Shown here piece by piece: positions 37,801-52,800 of a stretch of DNA of 64,000 nucleotides; positions within the stretch are counted from its first letter, which is position 1; each line of letters starts with the position of its first letter. The DNA is from Spongilla lacustris (Eukaryota; Porifera; Demospongiae; Spongillida; Spongillidae), in contig OX442417.1 in assembly GCA_949361645.1 (NCBI GenBank), forward strand, positions 6,990,275-7,054,274. Direction: 5' to 3'. The position numbers and the translations under genes are program-made. Under the pieces are notes generated by a model. The model ran no database searches. It saw only the letters and a list, made by a program, of their open reading frames with translations, and was not told the DNA's origin.

Positions 37801-40800
37801 CGATTTGCAGCACACATGAATTGATATGGATTTCATACGATGAAGTGAGTCAGGCAATCCCCAATTTTGGTGTACCTTTCCAAAATCTAACTCAAACCTA
37901 GCCTGTCTGGGCTTCGGGTGGTGGGTGGGAGTTGAGACGGCTGACGCTTGTTTATGGATATCACTTTGTTACTTTAATACAGTGCGCCTTAGGAATGTAG
38001 GGGATCAAGAGGCTGTCCCGTTACTCAGTGATCCCCCCACCCCTGGAAGAACCATTTCAATAATAATCTATCTATTTAGTAAACTTTGTTTTCTTTTTTT
38101 TTTTAAGGTACAGACCCAAACAGAACCTACCCGTGAACCTGAACCAGTAAGAATGAATTTGATATAATGGACCCTTTGCATTCAGAATGATACTATGACA
38201 ACGGTCTTGGCTGGAGTAAAAAAAATCAGCGGTTGCCTAGAGACTGTGTCACGTTGGCGGACCTTTGGCACATGGAATGAAAGTACCTCTTAAGTGTAAA
38301 ATCTAGTTTTGAACCGTTTTCTTCTCACATTTAATCAACCTATTAACCATGATACATGCAACATTACTTCTATTGCTCCATGGCAAGTGGAATAGAGACC
38401 TACATTTCATACACTTATCCAGATGCAGTGGATCAGCACAGCATTGGGCCAGCTTTCGGATAAGCTGGCCAAACTCCAGACATATTTAAATGGAATAATG
38501 ACCCAGTAAAACCCACCACACAGGATCATGTGAGGAGGTTGCAAAACAGGGACATGTAGTTGAATACTATTTGGACAATTGGGACGTAAAAGGACGATGG
38601 AAACGCATCAAACAGTAATTTGGTCCAAGGGGTTGCTGTCCGAGACCCCCTTCATCAGACCAAAAAATCCAGTGGAAAAGGGCATGCCCTTGCCCCTACC
38701 AAGAGAAGGGAAAGAGTAAGGAAAGGACTTAGCTAGCAGAAGGCTTCTTTTTTCAATACGACACACGGAGAGCTACGACACACGGAGAGCAGTTACTAGC
38801 GTCCGAGCTGCATTTGGGGCAGCGGATTGCTTTCCTAGTCAGAAAGTACAGGACCAAGTGCAGGTTGCACACGGACTCACTGAGGATCACATTATCAGGT
38901 GCTGCCCCACATTGGTTGGTGTATGTTTCAGGTGTTTTAGCCAAGGGCACAGTCACAGAGAGTGTGGATTCCCTGAGAGTAGGAAGATTGCAGGTATGTG
39001 CCCTCACAGCTTTCTCCACGACAAAGGTTAGGGTTAGAGATAATTTTTCTATCAGTTCCTTTGTTGATTTAGTAGAATCAGATGACGATTTACAACTAGA
39101 ACAAGCAATTACATTGAGTCTTATTGAGTCCACAAAGTAAGCCTACAATACAGATTTGGCACATGCTGATTACATTTCTTGTAATACAGGCCACCGCTGC
39201 CTCCTGTAACAAATCTCAAAGGATTTGATGAGGACTTCAAGGAATTCAAAGAGTGAGTTCTCACATCTAACAATCAGATACTTACTTTCAGACGTGGAGG
39301 AAGATCAAATTATTTAATGCCATGTTTTCACCTATATGAACACGTTTCTTTCCTAACTTTAGGAGACCTGATACCCAACCCCCATTGCCTACATAACCAC
39401 GTGTGGTTGGTTACAGGAAGGGTGGGAGGGATCATTATTATGTAGTAGGATCAACCAGCAGATGTTGGGCAGAATGGGCACCAGTGATGATCTTTAATAA
39501 TCTGAGACGGTGCAGCTCTGACGTTACTCATTCAGCACTTTGTCATCAAGCTATGTGAGGATCTCTCTACTAACCTCTCGATAAGGTAAGGAGTGCCTGC
39601 CAGGCCTCTGTTTGCTTTCTTGCTTCCCCCACTAGAATATTCGTACTTTTGTAGGGATCCAGCGGGCCTCTACGTACCCGAGCCTTGCCCCAGGCGGAAG
39701 TGAAGAAGATGATAGCAGTTCAGTTGACCATGAGAACATGATTCCTCCATTATAACCATGTCCTGCATGGATGGAGTGACCTTGCTCTTGTGTGATGGCC
39801 TCAACCTTCTGTCCACTGTTTTGAATTTTGAATTCTGCCATTTGGTTATGTCCGATGACCATCCATGAAGAAATTGTTAGACGTACATGTATGGGCTTTG
39901 AAAAAAAAAAAACGTTTGGCGTTACTATTATTATCAGTTGTGGACACACACCTAGCTGGCCATTGTTATTCATTGGATTGTCAATGTGACTTGGATTCTT
40001 TGGCTAGGGAGAGGGAGAGAGCAGGGGGAGTTCCAATAACCTTAGGATGTGACACACATCTGGCTTCACATTTTCGTCTTGTTGCTGTAAGACAACATTA
40101 TGATAATAAATGCTCCCTCACTGCATCACAATGCAGCTACAAACATGACCTACCAGTGAAGAAGATAATAGCTTCACAGGCTACGCGCTACATGAACCAC
40201 CTGCTTTCACGACATGGTACGCAAGCAGATCTTAGTACTCCCTGATTATAAAAGAATGTGGAAACGATGGTATTTTTATTTCTGATATCAATAACTAAAA
40301 TCTACTTACACTAACATGTAGGATGTTGTTTTCTGGGTAGTGCTTTGTTACACTGCTGAGCAATCAATGTATTTCTGTAAAGGATTTCATTTGAATGCCT
40401 TTCCCACAACAGAAGCTATGCTCTTTGGTGAGGTACATGTACACTAAACTTTATCGGAGTAGAAAATCGTGATATGGAGTGCCCAATCCTAACATTGCCA
40501 TGCACCCATTGTGCAATAGCTTCTATCTCTTGTTCCTGTGTCTTCACAGTAATAATCATCAGTATTACAATAAGCTGCACATTGTACTGTGTGGGGGCAA
40601 TGATAAAAAGGCATATTTTTGGAACTTGAGCAAACGTGCAACAGATAAATACATTCAGGATACATTAGGAATTGCATTTCCAAAAGCTGCTGAGGTTGCT
40701 GTGTATCGGTCAAAAGATACATTTTTATTTCCAACACTAACAAAAATTCCTTAGAACATCAATCCATACTAGTACCACCAGTGATCAGCTTTGTTGTAAG

Positions 40801-43800
40801 CTGATTAACTGTATCATATTATGGCCACACAAGCCGTACGTGTATGCAGATGTCCCAATGCAACAGGTGTTCAATACACTCTAACACCATAAGACGGCGA
40901 GAACATACGCCCGGAGTTATTGATGAAAGCCTCTTTGATGACTCTTGTGGAGGAATGCAGTACATCGAACAAGAGGACCAAGAACGGCGCAATATTCAAA
41001 TGTATTAGTGTAATTAGTTAATTAATGTCTTTGGGCACTTGGTCGATGAATGGTCAAGTTTAACCAGTTAACGCTACAATTGTCAGGAGGAGCTGTGCAA
41101 TTATGAGGCTCTGTTGCTGGTCATGAATAGATTTGTGCTGTCCTCGAGGTGTGCCATCACCATTGAAACACCGTTGAAATGAAGTTGCATCCTCATGTGT
41201 TATATGACCCATGTTAAACACATTAATACGGCAAATTGATTCCTTAAAAAAATTGGAGAACTGAATTCTAACATTTAGTGTAGGTCTGTCATCACAAAGC
41301 CGCCCCTGGAGAGAAGCCAAAGCCACCACCAACCCCAGCTTACTTCATCCGCTCTGTACACTTTTGGGCCTCAAGGTAATAGCTAAATAACCTTATGCTG
41401 TCCTGACCTGACCACACCATACACAGAGCCTCCTGTGGTGACCACTCCATCTATTGAAGTGACTGAAGGTGATGATGTAACACTGTTGTGTTACGCAGCA
41501 GGGGATCTCCTTCCAGATTGGAAGTGGGCCCTTGATCTGACATATAGGATACCAGCAGGACCAAGAGATCAAGGCGGTTCTAATCAAGGAATATTTATCA
41601 TCCCCAATGTTCAATCACTACACCAGCGCCGTTACTGGTGCATTGGAACAAGTGTACAAGTAAATCCATCTCTTGGGAAACGAGAGTTGACAGATATGAC
41701 GTTTCTCGACCTCATAGTCAATTGTGAGTTTTTCTTCTGTGTTATTTGCAATATAACAATAACACTATTCCTACCCACATCATTGTATCTGCATATGCCG
41801 GACATGATATACAGCTAACACTCATTCTAAGTAAGTTGTCCATTCCAAATCAACAGTAAATTAAGCTCGTAACATTTTGTGTGATTTTATGTTATTATAA
41901 GCCCTAAGTGGTTTCTTATATCAAGAATAGGTGCTCGGGCTCCAGAAGCTATGCGTAATTGACATGCCTGCCAGGACTGTCTGAGACGTATGATACACAC
42001 CACACACAAACACATTGCCATGTTGCCCCCTCATTATAAAAAAAATATTTATCACTTGTCAAATGAATATATTTAGATGTAGCGTAATGGTTGAAAGCAT
42101 CCAAATATGAATAAACCCCATACAAGAGGTTTGCCAGTTTCACTTTCCGTTGTTAAGGAAGTAATGGACGAAAGGGCCAGCGATGCAGTGGGTGCATGTA
42201 CAGGAGTTGTTAAGCTTAACTGCTTTGAAGGTGGAGGTGAAGCTGGTGGTTTAATAACCGGAGAAGATTAGCTTATCTTCAAAGCAGCGTCGCTGTATTT
42301 TTGCATACAGAAACTTCACAACCTCTTCCTTATGCCCAAACTAAGTTCTCGGCAAAGAAAAAGCAACCAGCGAACCAGGCTACCGAGGATGCCCTCCCCC
42401 AGCATATAGGAAGCTGATAGAGCAGCTGTCACAAGAACTGCAGCTTCCTTTAAAGGCAGGTGAGACTGTCACACATTCTAAGGCCTGCCAGCTGGCAATA
42501 CACTGCACCCACCTCTCTCCCCTTTTCCCAGCCAAAAAAAACTGTTTAAGTCTCAGTCAGGCCCACTTGACTTGGTGGATGATGCTATCGAGTCCACTGT
42601 ATCCTGCCGCCACAACTACTACTGTGGTTATAGCCCCTTGCACTACCACTGCTGTTAGCTATTTGCTGTTGCACTACCAATGGACACCACACCATCTCCA
42701 GTTCCAAAACTACAGAGACCCTCTGGAGAAGTGTCCTCCAAAAGAGACACTCTTGGAATAGCTGTCCAAGAATTCAAATTGAGGATGGAGAGGTCTTTGA
42801 GGAACTTGGGGACTTAAAAAAACCCCGACCTCAACAGGAGACCCTCCTCCAGACACCAAAAACAAGGTGCGTTCTGAGGAGAAGAATAAAATCAAACCTG
42901 AAGATTAGTTTCCCCACCGTTTAACCTTTAGCAGAAAAACGAACTGGACCTGAAGGACAACAAGCGTCGTCGTTGCACGCACCAGTAAGAACTCATTCAT
43001 TGTAATTTTAGTAATCTCGTTCGTTTTTGCCTTCAGTTAGTTAACGGCTCTCAGGTAAGAAATATGATATACCACTTAACACACTTTATCAACATCCTGG
43101 AGCTCATCTCCATCACCCACTGTGTTTATGTACTGATTTCAGATTCATCCAAACTTCACTATTTCTTTGTAGCAAGTGTTGTTTATTGCTATGCTTAACT
43201 CAACATCAACAAAATGTATTGTCTTCAGATACCCCAAGTGATAGGAGAGATGATTAATGTAGTCCAACAATGTCAAAGAGTTCGCAGGATGCCACTACCT
43301 CCAACTCCAGGTACGCACTCCCATACACCTCTATCTTCCAATCTGCACTTACCTTGTAATTGTGTATGCAGAAGAATGGTGGAACAACAGGTACCACAGT
43401 AGAAAGAAAATGCAACCTGCTGCTAATGCTGGTTATGGTAAATCGATTGTTGAAAGTGACTTGACTTCCAATCCTGCTATCTCTGACTGGAGAGAAATCG
43501 ATGAAGCCAAATATAGAGAGTCTCTGCAGATGAAAACAGCTGCTGCCAGCACCCTTTCCTTCAACATCACCCCAGTTGTTCCCAAGAAACTCTATGGGAA
43601 GGACACTAACAAGGGTGAAATCTTACTGATGTAAAATTCACTCCCCACCACATAGGTAAAACAGCTCTGGCTCCTGAATCAAGCAACCAGTCCACTCATC
43701 AGAAGAGACAGGTACCGGGAACAGCATTAAAGCTAAACCCAATGTCTTGTTCTGGATCTAACTCTGGAGGAAATGTGGTGTTGGTCAGAGGTAGTTGCCA

Positions 43801-46800
43801 ATACAAATTAAGATCCCATCCCCACCTCATCCTAAAGAAACAAGGGAAACTGAGGAAAATGGAGAGAGGTAATCCAGGCAGCTTTGAAGCCAATTTCTGG
43901 AGAGTTGGCACCACAGGTCACCCCCAAGGAGGTGATTAAAAGTTGGAGCCTGTCACTTGTGACGGTTGATTCAAGTCTGGCTCTAAAAATCCCTCCACAG
44001 AACACATCTGGCATCATCGGCTGTCTTTTGGGGGAAAAAATGTTTGCCAATTCTACCAAAAACCCGCCAATTAGAATTTATCTTGATTCACCCACGACTA
44101 CTATTTTTAAACTACTGTACCAGTGTGTCAGATAACAGATTGACACCGGACATTTTTCAATCAATTTTGCAACTTGTCTGGGTGACTTTGAACATGTACG
44201 GAATGTCTGCGTGAAGTATTTATCAATTAAGCACGAGTGGCTGCGATATAGCGACTTAGCGATTTTGCGCATGCGTGCTAATTGTATGTATTTCTTTTCT
44301 CAGTGAAGCAGTCACGTACACTGTATTACACTTGCTACCTAAGCACCTCCAAGATTCGAACAGTAAACGAGTCACTTGGTTTTTAAAAACTCTCGTATAG
44401 CTAACAGTTTAAATGCTAGTATTCAGACTGGCCAGCTCATGCACATATGAACGTACAAATGAACAGATCCATGAGTCAGTGCATGCGCAAGTTCACGTGT
44501 GCAAATTCTTGAACAACTCAGCGCACACAGTTTTAAGTAAGCACAAGCACTAATCACTTACAGTGCTGTCCACCCACAAGTTCACACGTGCGCGCTCAAC
44601 ATGCGCGTAACGCAATAATGACTCACGCGCCTTAACTCAAAGCAAAACAGCTGGAACAAAAACATATACTATTAATAGCTTGAAACTAACGCAATCATCT
44701 GTAGCTATGCCATAAATAGGTATTTGAGTGACGCTCGTATCGAGGGCTAATTGCACTTGCTAATTGACTCGCGCACGACTCACATCCACGCGCGTGTGAG
44801 TGTGAACTTGTGAGTGGATGGCACTGTAAGTGTAGAACATGCAATGCACCGTTTGTTAATGGTTTTCAATGCTTTTTAAAATTATACGTTCATAAAATAA
44901 TGTCTGCCCAATTTCATAAACATGTATAAAATAATGTCTGCCCAATTTCATAACATGTATAAAATAATGTCTGCCCAATTTCATAACATGTATAAAATAA
45001 TGTCTGCCCAATTTCATAACATGTATAAAATAATGTCTGCCCAATTTCATAACATGTATAAAATAATGTCTGCCCAATTTCATAACATGTATAATATAAT
45101 GTCTGCCCAATTTCATAACATGTATAATATAATGTCTGACCAATTTCATAACATGTCAGGTCATATTGCGACATTGTGTATGGACAATGTTGGACTGTTA
45201 TCCTCAACACTATAGTACCTGCATTTCCTTCATCACATGCTACTGATGGTGCCTGATTCAAATCTACAACCTTACATTCAAGTACTAGATACCTTTTGTA
45301 ATGTAACAACATCAGTAGATTCCTACAGTTTACTAATTTCTAGTTTCCTCAACAGAGGCTAGCCACGAAGTAAATATGACACATGAACCCCCTCACCTGA
45401 GTGGTGTTGAACCAGTTGAACCACACCTTCAACCTAGGATATACACTGCGCAAGAAGTTCACATCCTAGTGATAGAGAATCAGCACCTCAAGTAAAGTGC
45501 AAAGGTAGATATGTATCTTGTGCACATATATCCAGACATGAATAGACATCCATACACATAAATAACACACACACACACCGAATTACCACAGCATCCTTCT
45601 TGTGCATAATCTGTAGCAGCGAATCCAGTGTGAGAAAGAAGGTTGGGGGGTTGGCATTCTCACTGTGCTGAACAACAAACTCCTGCAACCAACAGTACAA
45701 GAAGTCTTGACTACATGTACATTTGTAAATACAAATACAGTGCATGTAAAATGGCTATAGACTCTCCCAGCAGATGTACATACAATAGCATAATGGGACA
45801 TTGTATACAGTCCTAATGCATTGCACCATGTACACAGTACCACTTGCCACAATTTCAATCGAAAGTGCCTGTCACACTCAGGTTATGTGCGTATCAATGT
45901 TGTTATCAAAACATAATATCTGAACACATGCACGCTCAGCTTTGTTAAAACTGACCAATCAAAAATGTATGCTCTTAGCAGTTAGTCACATGTATCATCA
46001 TCAATAGTAACTACTATAATGACTTGGTGATTATCAAGCAACTATACATACTTGAAAACTCTTAGGCTGTTTATAGCATGCAGCCACACATACAAACAGG
46101 TCTTCATACTTTAAAATAAATTGCACATATATTGTATCCTTATTAATCCCCCCCCCCCCCCCCTTGCTCTAAAAGGGCTCACATTTAAATGAGCACACTT
46201 TTCAAAGAGGGTAACATCCAATAGTTTCATATGGCTCTTCATAGTACTTGACAATGGCATTTCATAATACATTACATTCATACATTGCATTATATCTATG
46301 TCTTACATCTGGCACTTTGCTTCTGGCCTCTTTTCCCAAGATCTGTTCCCGAGGAATCCAACCTTCAATGTTCATTAAGTCCAGCCAATGTGCAATAACA
46401 TCCTAAAAAATAGTTGTGCTTTAGCCTACATGTACAGTAGAGCACTAACAATGCCATATGTAAGGCACTGCAGATGACTTCACTAAATTGCATCTATACA
46501 TAAGTGTGGAAGTGACTGAAGTGACTGAAGGATGTGTACAAGTGTGCTGAGCTCAACCCTGTGTTTGGTGTGTGACTTTGGCATTCAACAGGATGGCAAG
46601 TGGCACAAATACAGGATTGTAGAGTTTTTTAATTTTAATTACAACCACTGGTACAATGCAATCGTGTTGGCACTAAAATGAAATGCATTGAGAGCGAAGT
46701 ATTACACTTGATCTCTAGTTGTGTGCAAAAAGCAAAGCAAAATAGTGGGATATTGTATCTAAGCATGTATATGTACGAAATGTTGAGTAATCAGTTTATT

Positions 46801-49800
46801 TTTAACATTAGGTAATGCAAACCCAACAATAGCAATAGTAAGCTTATTCATGATTTAAACATACAAGTCACACATATGTACACACCTTCACACACTAGAT
46901 GCTACAATATTTCCTCACACCTTAACAATGGTGACATCCCAGTGAGCAACCAGCAGCTGATGGAAACCCTCGTCCCAAAGGAACCCACGAGGAAAGAAGG
47001 AACGGGAAGGAACAGCAGTGTAGAGGGGGGCTGCCCAATAGTCCTGTGGTGGGCGGAGTCACATACATGTGGAAGATGTAGTCGCATATAATAGTGGTGG
47101 GTGGAGGCATCATACATGTGTACATACAGATTCACTCATTCAACAGTTCACATGCAGTATAGTCCGCATAGGGCCAAAATAATAATAATAATAAAACATA
47201 CCACTGGCTCTCGCAAGGAGTTGGAGATTACCCTGGAAAGGAAAGAAATCATGTATCAGATACAGATACATGTAACAATGTAACACATTGAAATGGTCTA
47301 ACCTAAATGTAAATAGGCACCATCACAATTGTGCAATACAATGATCAACATACACAAAGAACAACTCCCACTATCCCAGCCATCCATTGGACCAGGCTAA
47401 ATGCATGGATTCTGAAGGATTTCAGGGAGCAATTTTACATGAACTGCATCTGTGCCACAAGAAATGGCCGTTAAAACAAGGTGGCCCCTTAAAGAGGCCT
47501 GGAGTAGTGCGAGTTTTCTGTACACGAACGAAAGCATGCCACTTACTTGGATTGACCATAAAAGTAGGATATTCCACCAATGAGATTACTGAGTGCAGCT
47601 TTTGCAAAGGAGATCTCAGATTGACTGAATCCCTGCATTGAGAACATGTTAGGATTATCACTAACAAGCACCATAAAGTAGTGGCTAGCTCATGGTAACA
47701 GTTCATTGTGGTATTAAGAAAACTGTAACTCATTGCGAGATTGTTGGAGTGATTGGATACTAAATTACCCCTTCACGATTTGGGCACCAGAGTAACTACT
47801 GTTGGGTAAAATCAATCAGAGATCACCATCTTCAACATAACCCTACATACACAAGCTAAATTAATACCTACATGCACAAGTAATAGCAGTTTCATAATAC
47901 TTACTTTTGCCATGAGCCCAAACGTCTTCTCAAACCTGCAAGGCACACACACACAAGTGCACAGTTACTATGTGTAGTACATAAACGTATAAATGCTCAC
48001 TTACATATACAAAATGCAAGCATCCATGAAATACTAGCTGCATTCAAACCAGTTTGTATCACAGACACTGGAATCATTCCGATACCATAGCCCCAACACC
48101 AACCTTTCATCAAACGTGTTCTCTCTCTCTCCAATCACTGTGGTGAACTTGTCTCGGCTGATGCTCAGAGTTGAACTAAACATCCCTGCTTCAAGCACCA
48201 TGTCTACATCAAATGGGGTGGTGGTAGTGATCTAGATGGGCATGAGAGTCATACACAAATGTACCGCATACGTGTACAAATACACACCACACATCCTGCC
48301 CGCGGTCACATGAACTAAATTAGTAATGGCAACATTATTTGAATACACGCACAAGTACCTGATAGGCCACCAAGTTGAGATTGGCCTTGTTTCCAGACCC
48401 AGGAGGAGAGTAGTCTCCCGGTAGCTGGACAATGGTGGGCCAGTTCTTGTGAGGGTTGCCAGTCTTCACCACACCCTTCACAAAGGACACAAGGTCGTGA
48501 ACACTGTCCCTCTGCGTTGCCAGGTAGTTGAAAACCTGCCCAACAGACATTATAATTCATATCAAGTGCTGAGCATACATAACACCCACAACACTGAGCT
48601 TTTATAAAATAACTGAAATGATGGAAATGCATGATTCTTCCAGTTGAAACAAAATAATAACTCGAATGATGGGACATTCCATACTCCAAAATGAATAAAC
48701 ACAGTGGTGGGATGGTGGGAAAGTAAAAGATAGCCACCAACACGACAGAGCTGCACCATAATAAGTGATTTCATGTAACTCAAGCTATCCTATAAATGAT
48801 CATGTTGATGTTCCTACTTGTGTTCATGCTGTGATATGGCTTCCACACCACATGATGGACTCATAGTGGCATCATTAAATGGTCATGTTGATTGTGTGAA
48901 GGTACTGTTGGATAGGGATGCATAGAACAACCTCCAGAATAAGGTGAGCAGTTCCAATGTCTGTTGCTGAACATGTTTCCTTGTAATGGACTGTGTGTAG
49001 AGTTTTGTGGGGTCACCATACATGCAACTGAGATTGATTAATGTTTCGTGTTAACACAACAATACTTTGTTTGAATAGACACATGGAATAGAAAAGATGC
49101 AACAGTTGTGTGTCAGTGTCTGGGGACCCGAAAGTCCCTTCGGATAACAATTGTTTTTTTCATATTCATCTAATGCTCCTGAACAGATAACAAAGTTACA
49201 CATAAACTAAATGCTGACATATATACAGTTGCTTACTTGGACCCGACATTATGATGGGCAGAATATCACAGCTGCCAATAGAGACTTACGGACCCTTTAT
49301 TGCGAACCGACTCGTAAAATAGACAGCTGGACACATATGTACGAGGAGTGTACAGCAACTACAAAAAAGGATAAACTGACTCCCATCTTAAACGAATCGG
49401 ATTTAAATCCAGCTACCGAGTGCATTAAGAAGTCTGAAAAATATCCCATCATTCCACTTCAGATGATAAAAAAAATTGTCGATGAAGAGGCTCTTGGGGC
49501 CGCAATGTTAGCTTAATCATAATTTGCCAATGGCGTGGAGAAAGACTGGCAGAGGTTGATAATCTCCCTGCACTATCCCATACTCAAAGCCATCACATGC
49601 AGTGGCCAAAGTGGGCCTGTATTGTGAGCTGGCTAGTGCTTGTAGGAGCGAGGCTTGCACAATGACCCAAATGAGGATTTCTTTGTCGTGCAAGGCAAGA
49701 GAATAAGAGTTAAGAAACGTCTTTGTGAGGTTATTCTTTGACTACAGTGGCTCTGCTATCTCTTTTGGTGATTACAGACACGTAGCTAAATACTACATAC

Positions 49801-52800
49801 ATCAGCTTCAGATACCATATCCAATTCAACTTAATTAATATAATGATACCCAACTCTCCTTTTCTGCATGATTTGATCCCAAGTGGATCACAGAACTGCG
49901 TCGGCCCGAGTGAAAAAGTGAGACGTGAGTGAAGTATGTACGAGGGAATATAAACAGTTATCATCCTCTGAATGCCTGAGGCAGATAATCAGGGAGTCCG
50001 TAAAAGGTATACTGCTAAAGTCATCAGCATTGGCAAGTCAATGTGAGTCGGACCAAGGACTAGAATGACGGCAGGCAATGTATTTGTCATATTAGTCTCT
50101 GGCTGAGTAGGGGAGTCGCTTTATTTTACTAGCACTAGATCACTCTAGGAAAGTTGCAGTTAATAGCCTAATTGATACAGGTTAAGAGCAAATCACCACG
50201 GCATGCTGTAGTAAGCAATGCTTGATAGGCTCAATTTATTACACGATACTGTTTAGAAAACACCAAACCAGTGCTTTAACTTAGAACGATCATAACCAAA
50301 TTTGATTTTGATACCAGCCCTCATCATTAAATTACATGTCCATACCGCACTCTATGATTACAACGGGTGTGAATTGCGTGCAAATTCTCCTTTCCACAAC
50401 TGCCATTGAAGTGAATACAATTACACCAGTGAATATGATACTGAAAACTGCAAAACTCTTGCTCCCATTCTGCTCTATAAATGAATGTGTCAGTAGCCAT
50501 TTGTTGTACATATACTATAGCCTACCTCCTCCGTTAATAGCCTAATTGATATAGGTTAAGAGCAAATCACCATGGCATGCAGAGCCTGTATAGTAAGCAA
50601 TGCCTTGATAGGCTCAATGCGTAGAAAACACCAAACCAGCGCTTTAACTTAGAACGATCATAACCAAATCTGTATGCAAATTCTCCTTTCCACAACTGCT
50701 TTGAAGTGAATACAATTACACCATTTAATATGATACTGAAAACTGCAAAACTCTTGCTCCCATCCTGCTCTATAAATGAATGTGTCAGTAGCCATTTGTT
50801 GTAAACATAGCCTACCTCCTCCGTGAATCCCTGTTAATAGCCTAATTGATATAGATTACGAGCAAATCACCATGGCATGCAGAGCCTGTACTGTAGTAAG
50901 CAATGCTTGATAGGCTCAATTTATTAAACGATACTGTGTAGAAAACACCAAACCAGCGCTTTAACTTAGAACAATAATAACCAAATTTGATTTTGATACC
51001 AGCCTACATGATTAAATTACATGTCCATACGGCACTCTAAGGTACAATGGGCGTGAATTGTGTGCAAATTCTCCTTTCCACAACTGCCATTGAAGTGAAT
51101 ATAATTACACCAGTGAATATGATACTGAAAACTGCAAAACTCTTGCTCCCATCCTGCTCTATAAATGAATGTGTCAGTAGCCATTTGTTGTAAACATACT
51201 ATAGCCTACCTCCTCCGTGAATCTCCCTGTGGCTGGCTGGGCTTACCAGCCAGCCAACTCAATTGCACACATGCAAGCAAGAGGTAAACATGCCAATACT
51301 GTGATGGAACTAGAGTTGATCGCGATGGCAGATGTAATGACAATTGTTTATTTGAAATTATTCTGAGGTTACGTAGATTTAGAATTGCTGTGTAGTATAA
51401 TTTTTTTTGTGATGAAACAGTAAAGGGGAGCGTACGCACGACGTTTCACGTTTCCAGCACAATTGGTTTGTACAGAGACTTGGTTTGTATTGGTTTGTAC
51501 AGAGACTCTTTGCTGAGGGGGTGTTAGTTGTGGCCTTTTTATTGTAGGAATCATCCAGGAGGCTGATTTTGATCTGGCACATTCAGAGCCGCTCCCTGGG
51601 CCCTGGGATATAGAGGTAACAGACCATAGATAGTGAATTCTATACCATATATTATACTTCATTATAACTCCATGTCAAGTCACGCTCTATTAAATGAGGT
51701 TCTCTGTTTCTACAGTTTAAACACACATATCCAAAAACACACACCATTGTGATATATTGTCTATATTATTCCCATCCATCCATATCTTCCCGGTTCTTTG
51801 CCTGTAGTTTTATAGCTACATGTAAGCGGGAGCATTTTTCTTAAGATGTTCAAGACTTGAACCACTCTTATTGTGGTATAATGGACCACGTATTATGCTG
51901 CTGATGCAGTGATGGTTAGTAGTAGGATGTTGCATGTTGTAGTCCATTGTGTGTAGTTGGAGATTACAATAAAATGAATGTTTGACTGTCCATCTAGTCG
52001 TTACATTACTCAGTTTCTTATTACTATAAGTTTTGGGTGTAATTCTGTGCGTAACAACAGCAGTTGTGACTGAGGAATTGTATGACTTTGGAAGTGTAGT
52101 GTAAAGGAAGAGGGAACAAGGGGTAGAGGGGAAGTCAGAATGAGGTGTTCCTCTCCATTCACCCACCCTCCAGGCATCCTCCTAACATTGGCTCCTACTA
52201 CAGAGGCATGTATCTCCGTCCTTGGACGTCTAACAACAACAAGCAACAAGCCTATATAAAGTACAGGGCTCAAGGGATAGTATATATGTTTCATTATTTT
52301 CTCTAACAGGGTTCAGACCATGACATGGATGACCAGCAGGAATTTCAGGTTAACATAAAAGGGTAATAACTCATGTGAATTATTTTCTTCCTTGCATGGC
52401 TAATTCATAAGGAACACTGTGTCAGACCACCTTGACACATTTTTGTTCCCTCTGCCTCTACACATTTTTGACATAGAAGGGAAATTTGATGTTATTCATT
52501 TCCTCATTTACTTGGAACAGTGGACCCAGAAAATGTCGTAAAATGTGTCAAGAGCATATCCGACATTTTCAAAATGTATCCCTTACGCAAGGAGTACTTT
52601 TGGGTAGGTTAATTATGCAGTGATGATGTTGTATTTATATACACGTATATGACCGGAAAAAGCCATTGGGACAACATCTCAATCTATTAATCTGGGACTT
52701 GCGCCTGACAGCATAACAAAGAAAAAAGTTAGTTACTTGCATTGCAAGATGCATGTTCAGAGTTAAAAACTATCCTACTGACAAAGAGTATAAAATAGTA

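Noticed and set aside
37569..37857. Minus-strand frames of 65-82 residues
   Set aside because: They fall across the diverged tandem duplication and lack conserved frame between the two copies.
38753..39133. 126-residue minus frame with several cysteines
   Set aside because: Antisense of the ubiquitin-interacting-motif exon. It has no matching splice partners, whereas the plus exons agree in phase.
44856..45312. Repeated [11 protein letters not shown] and [11 protein letters not shown] frames
   Set aside because: 33-bp minisatellite translation.
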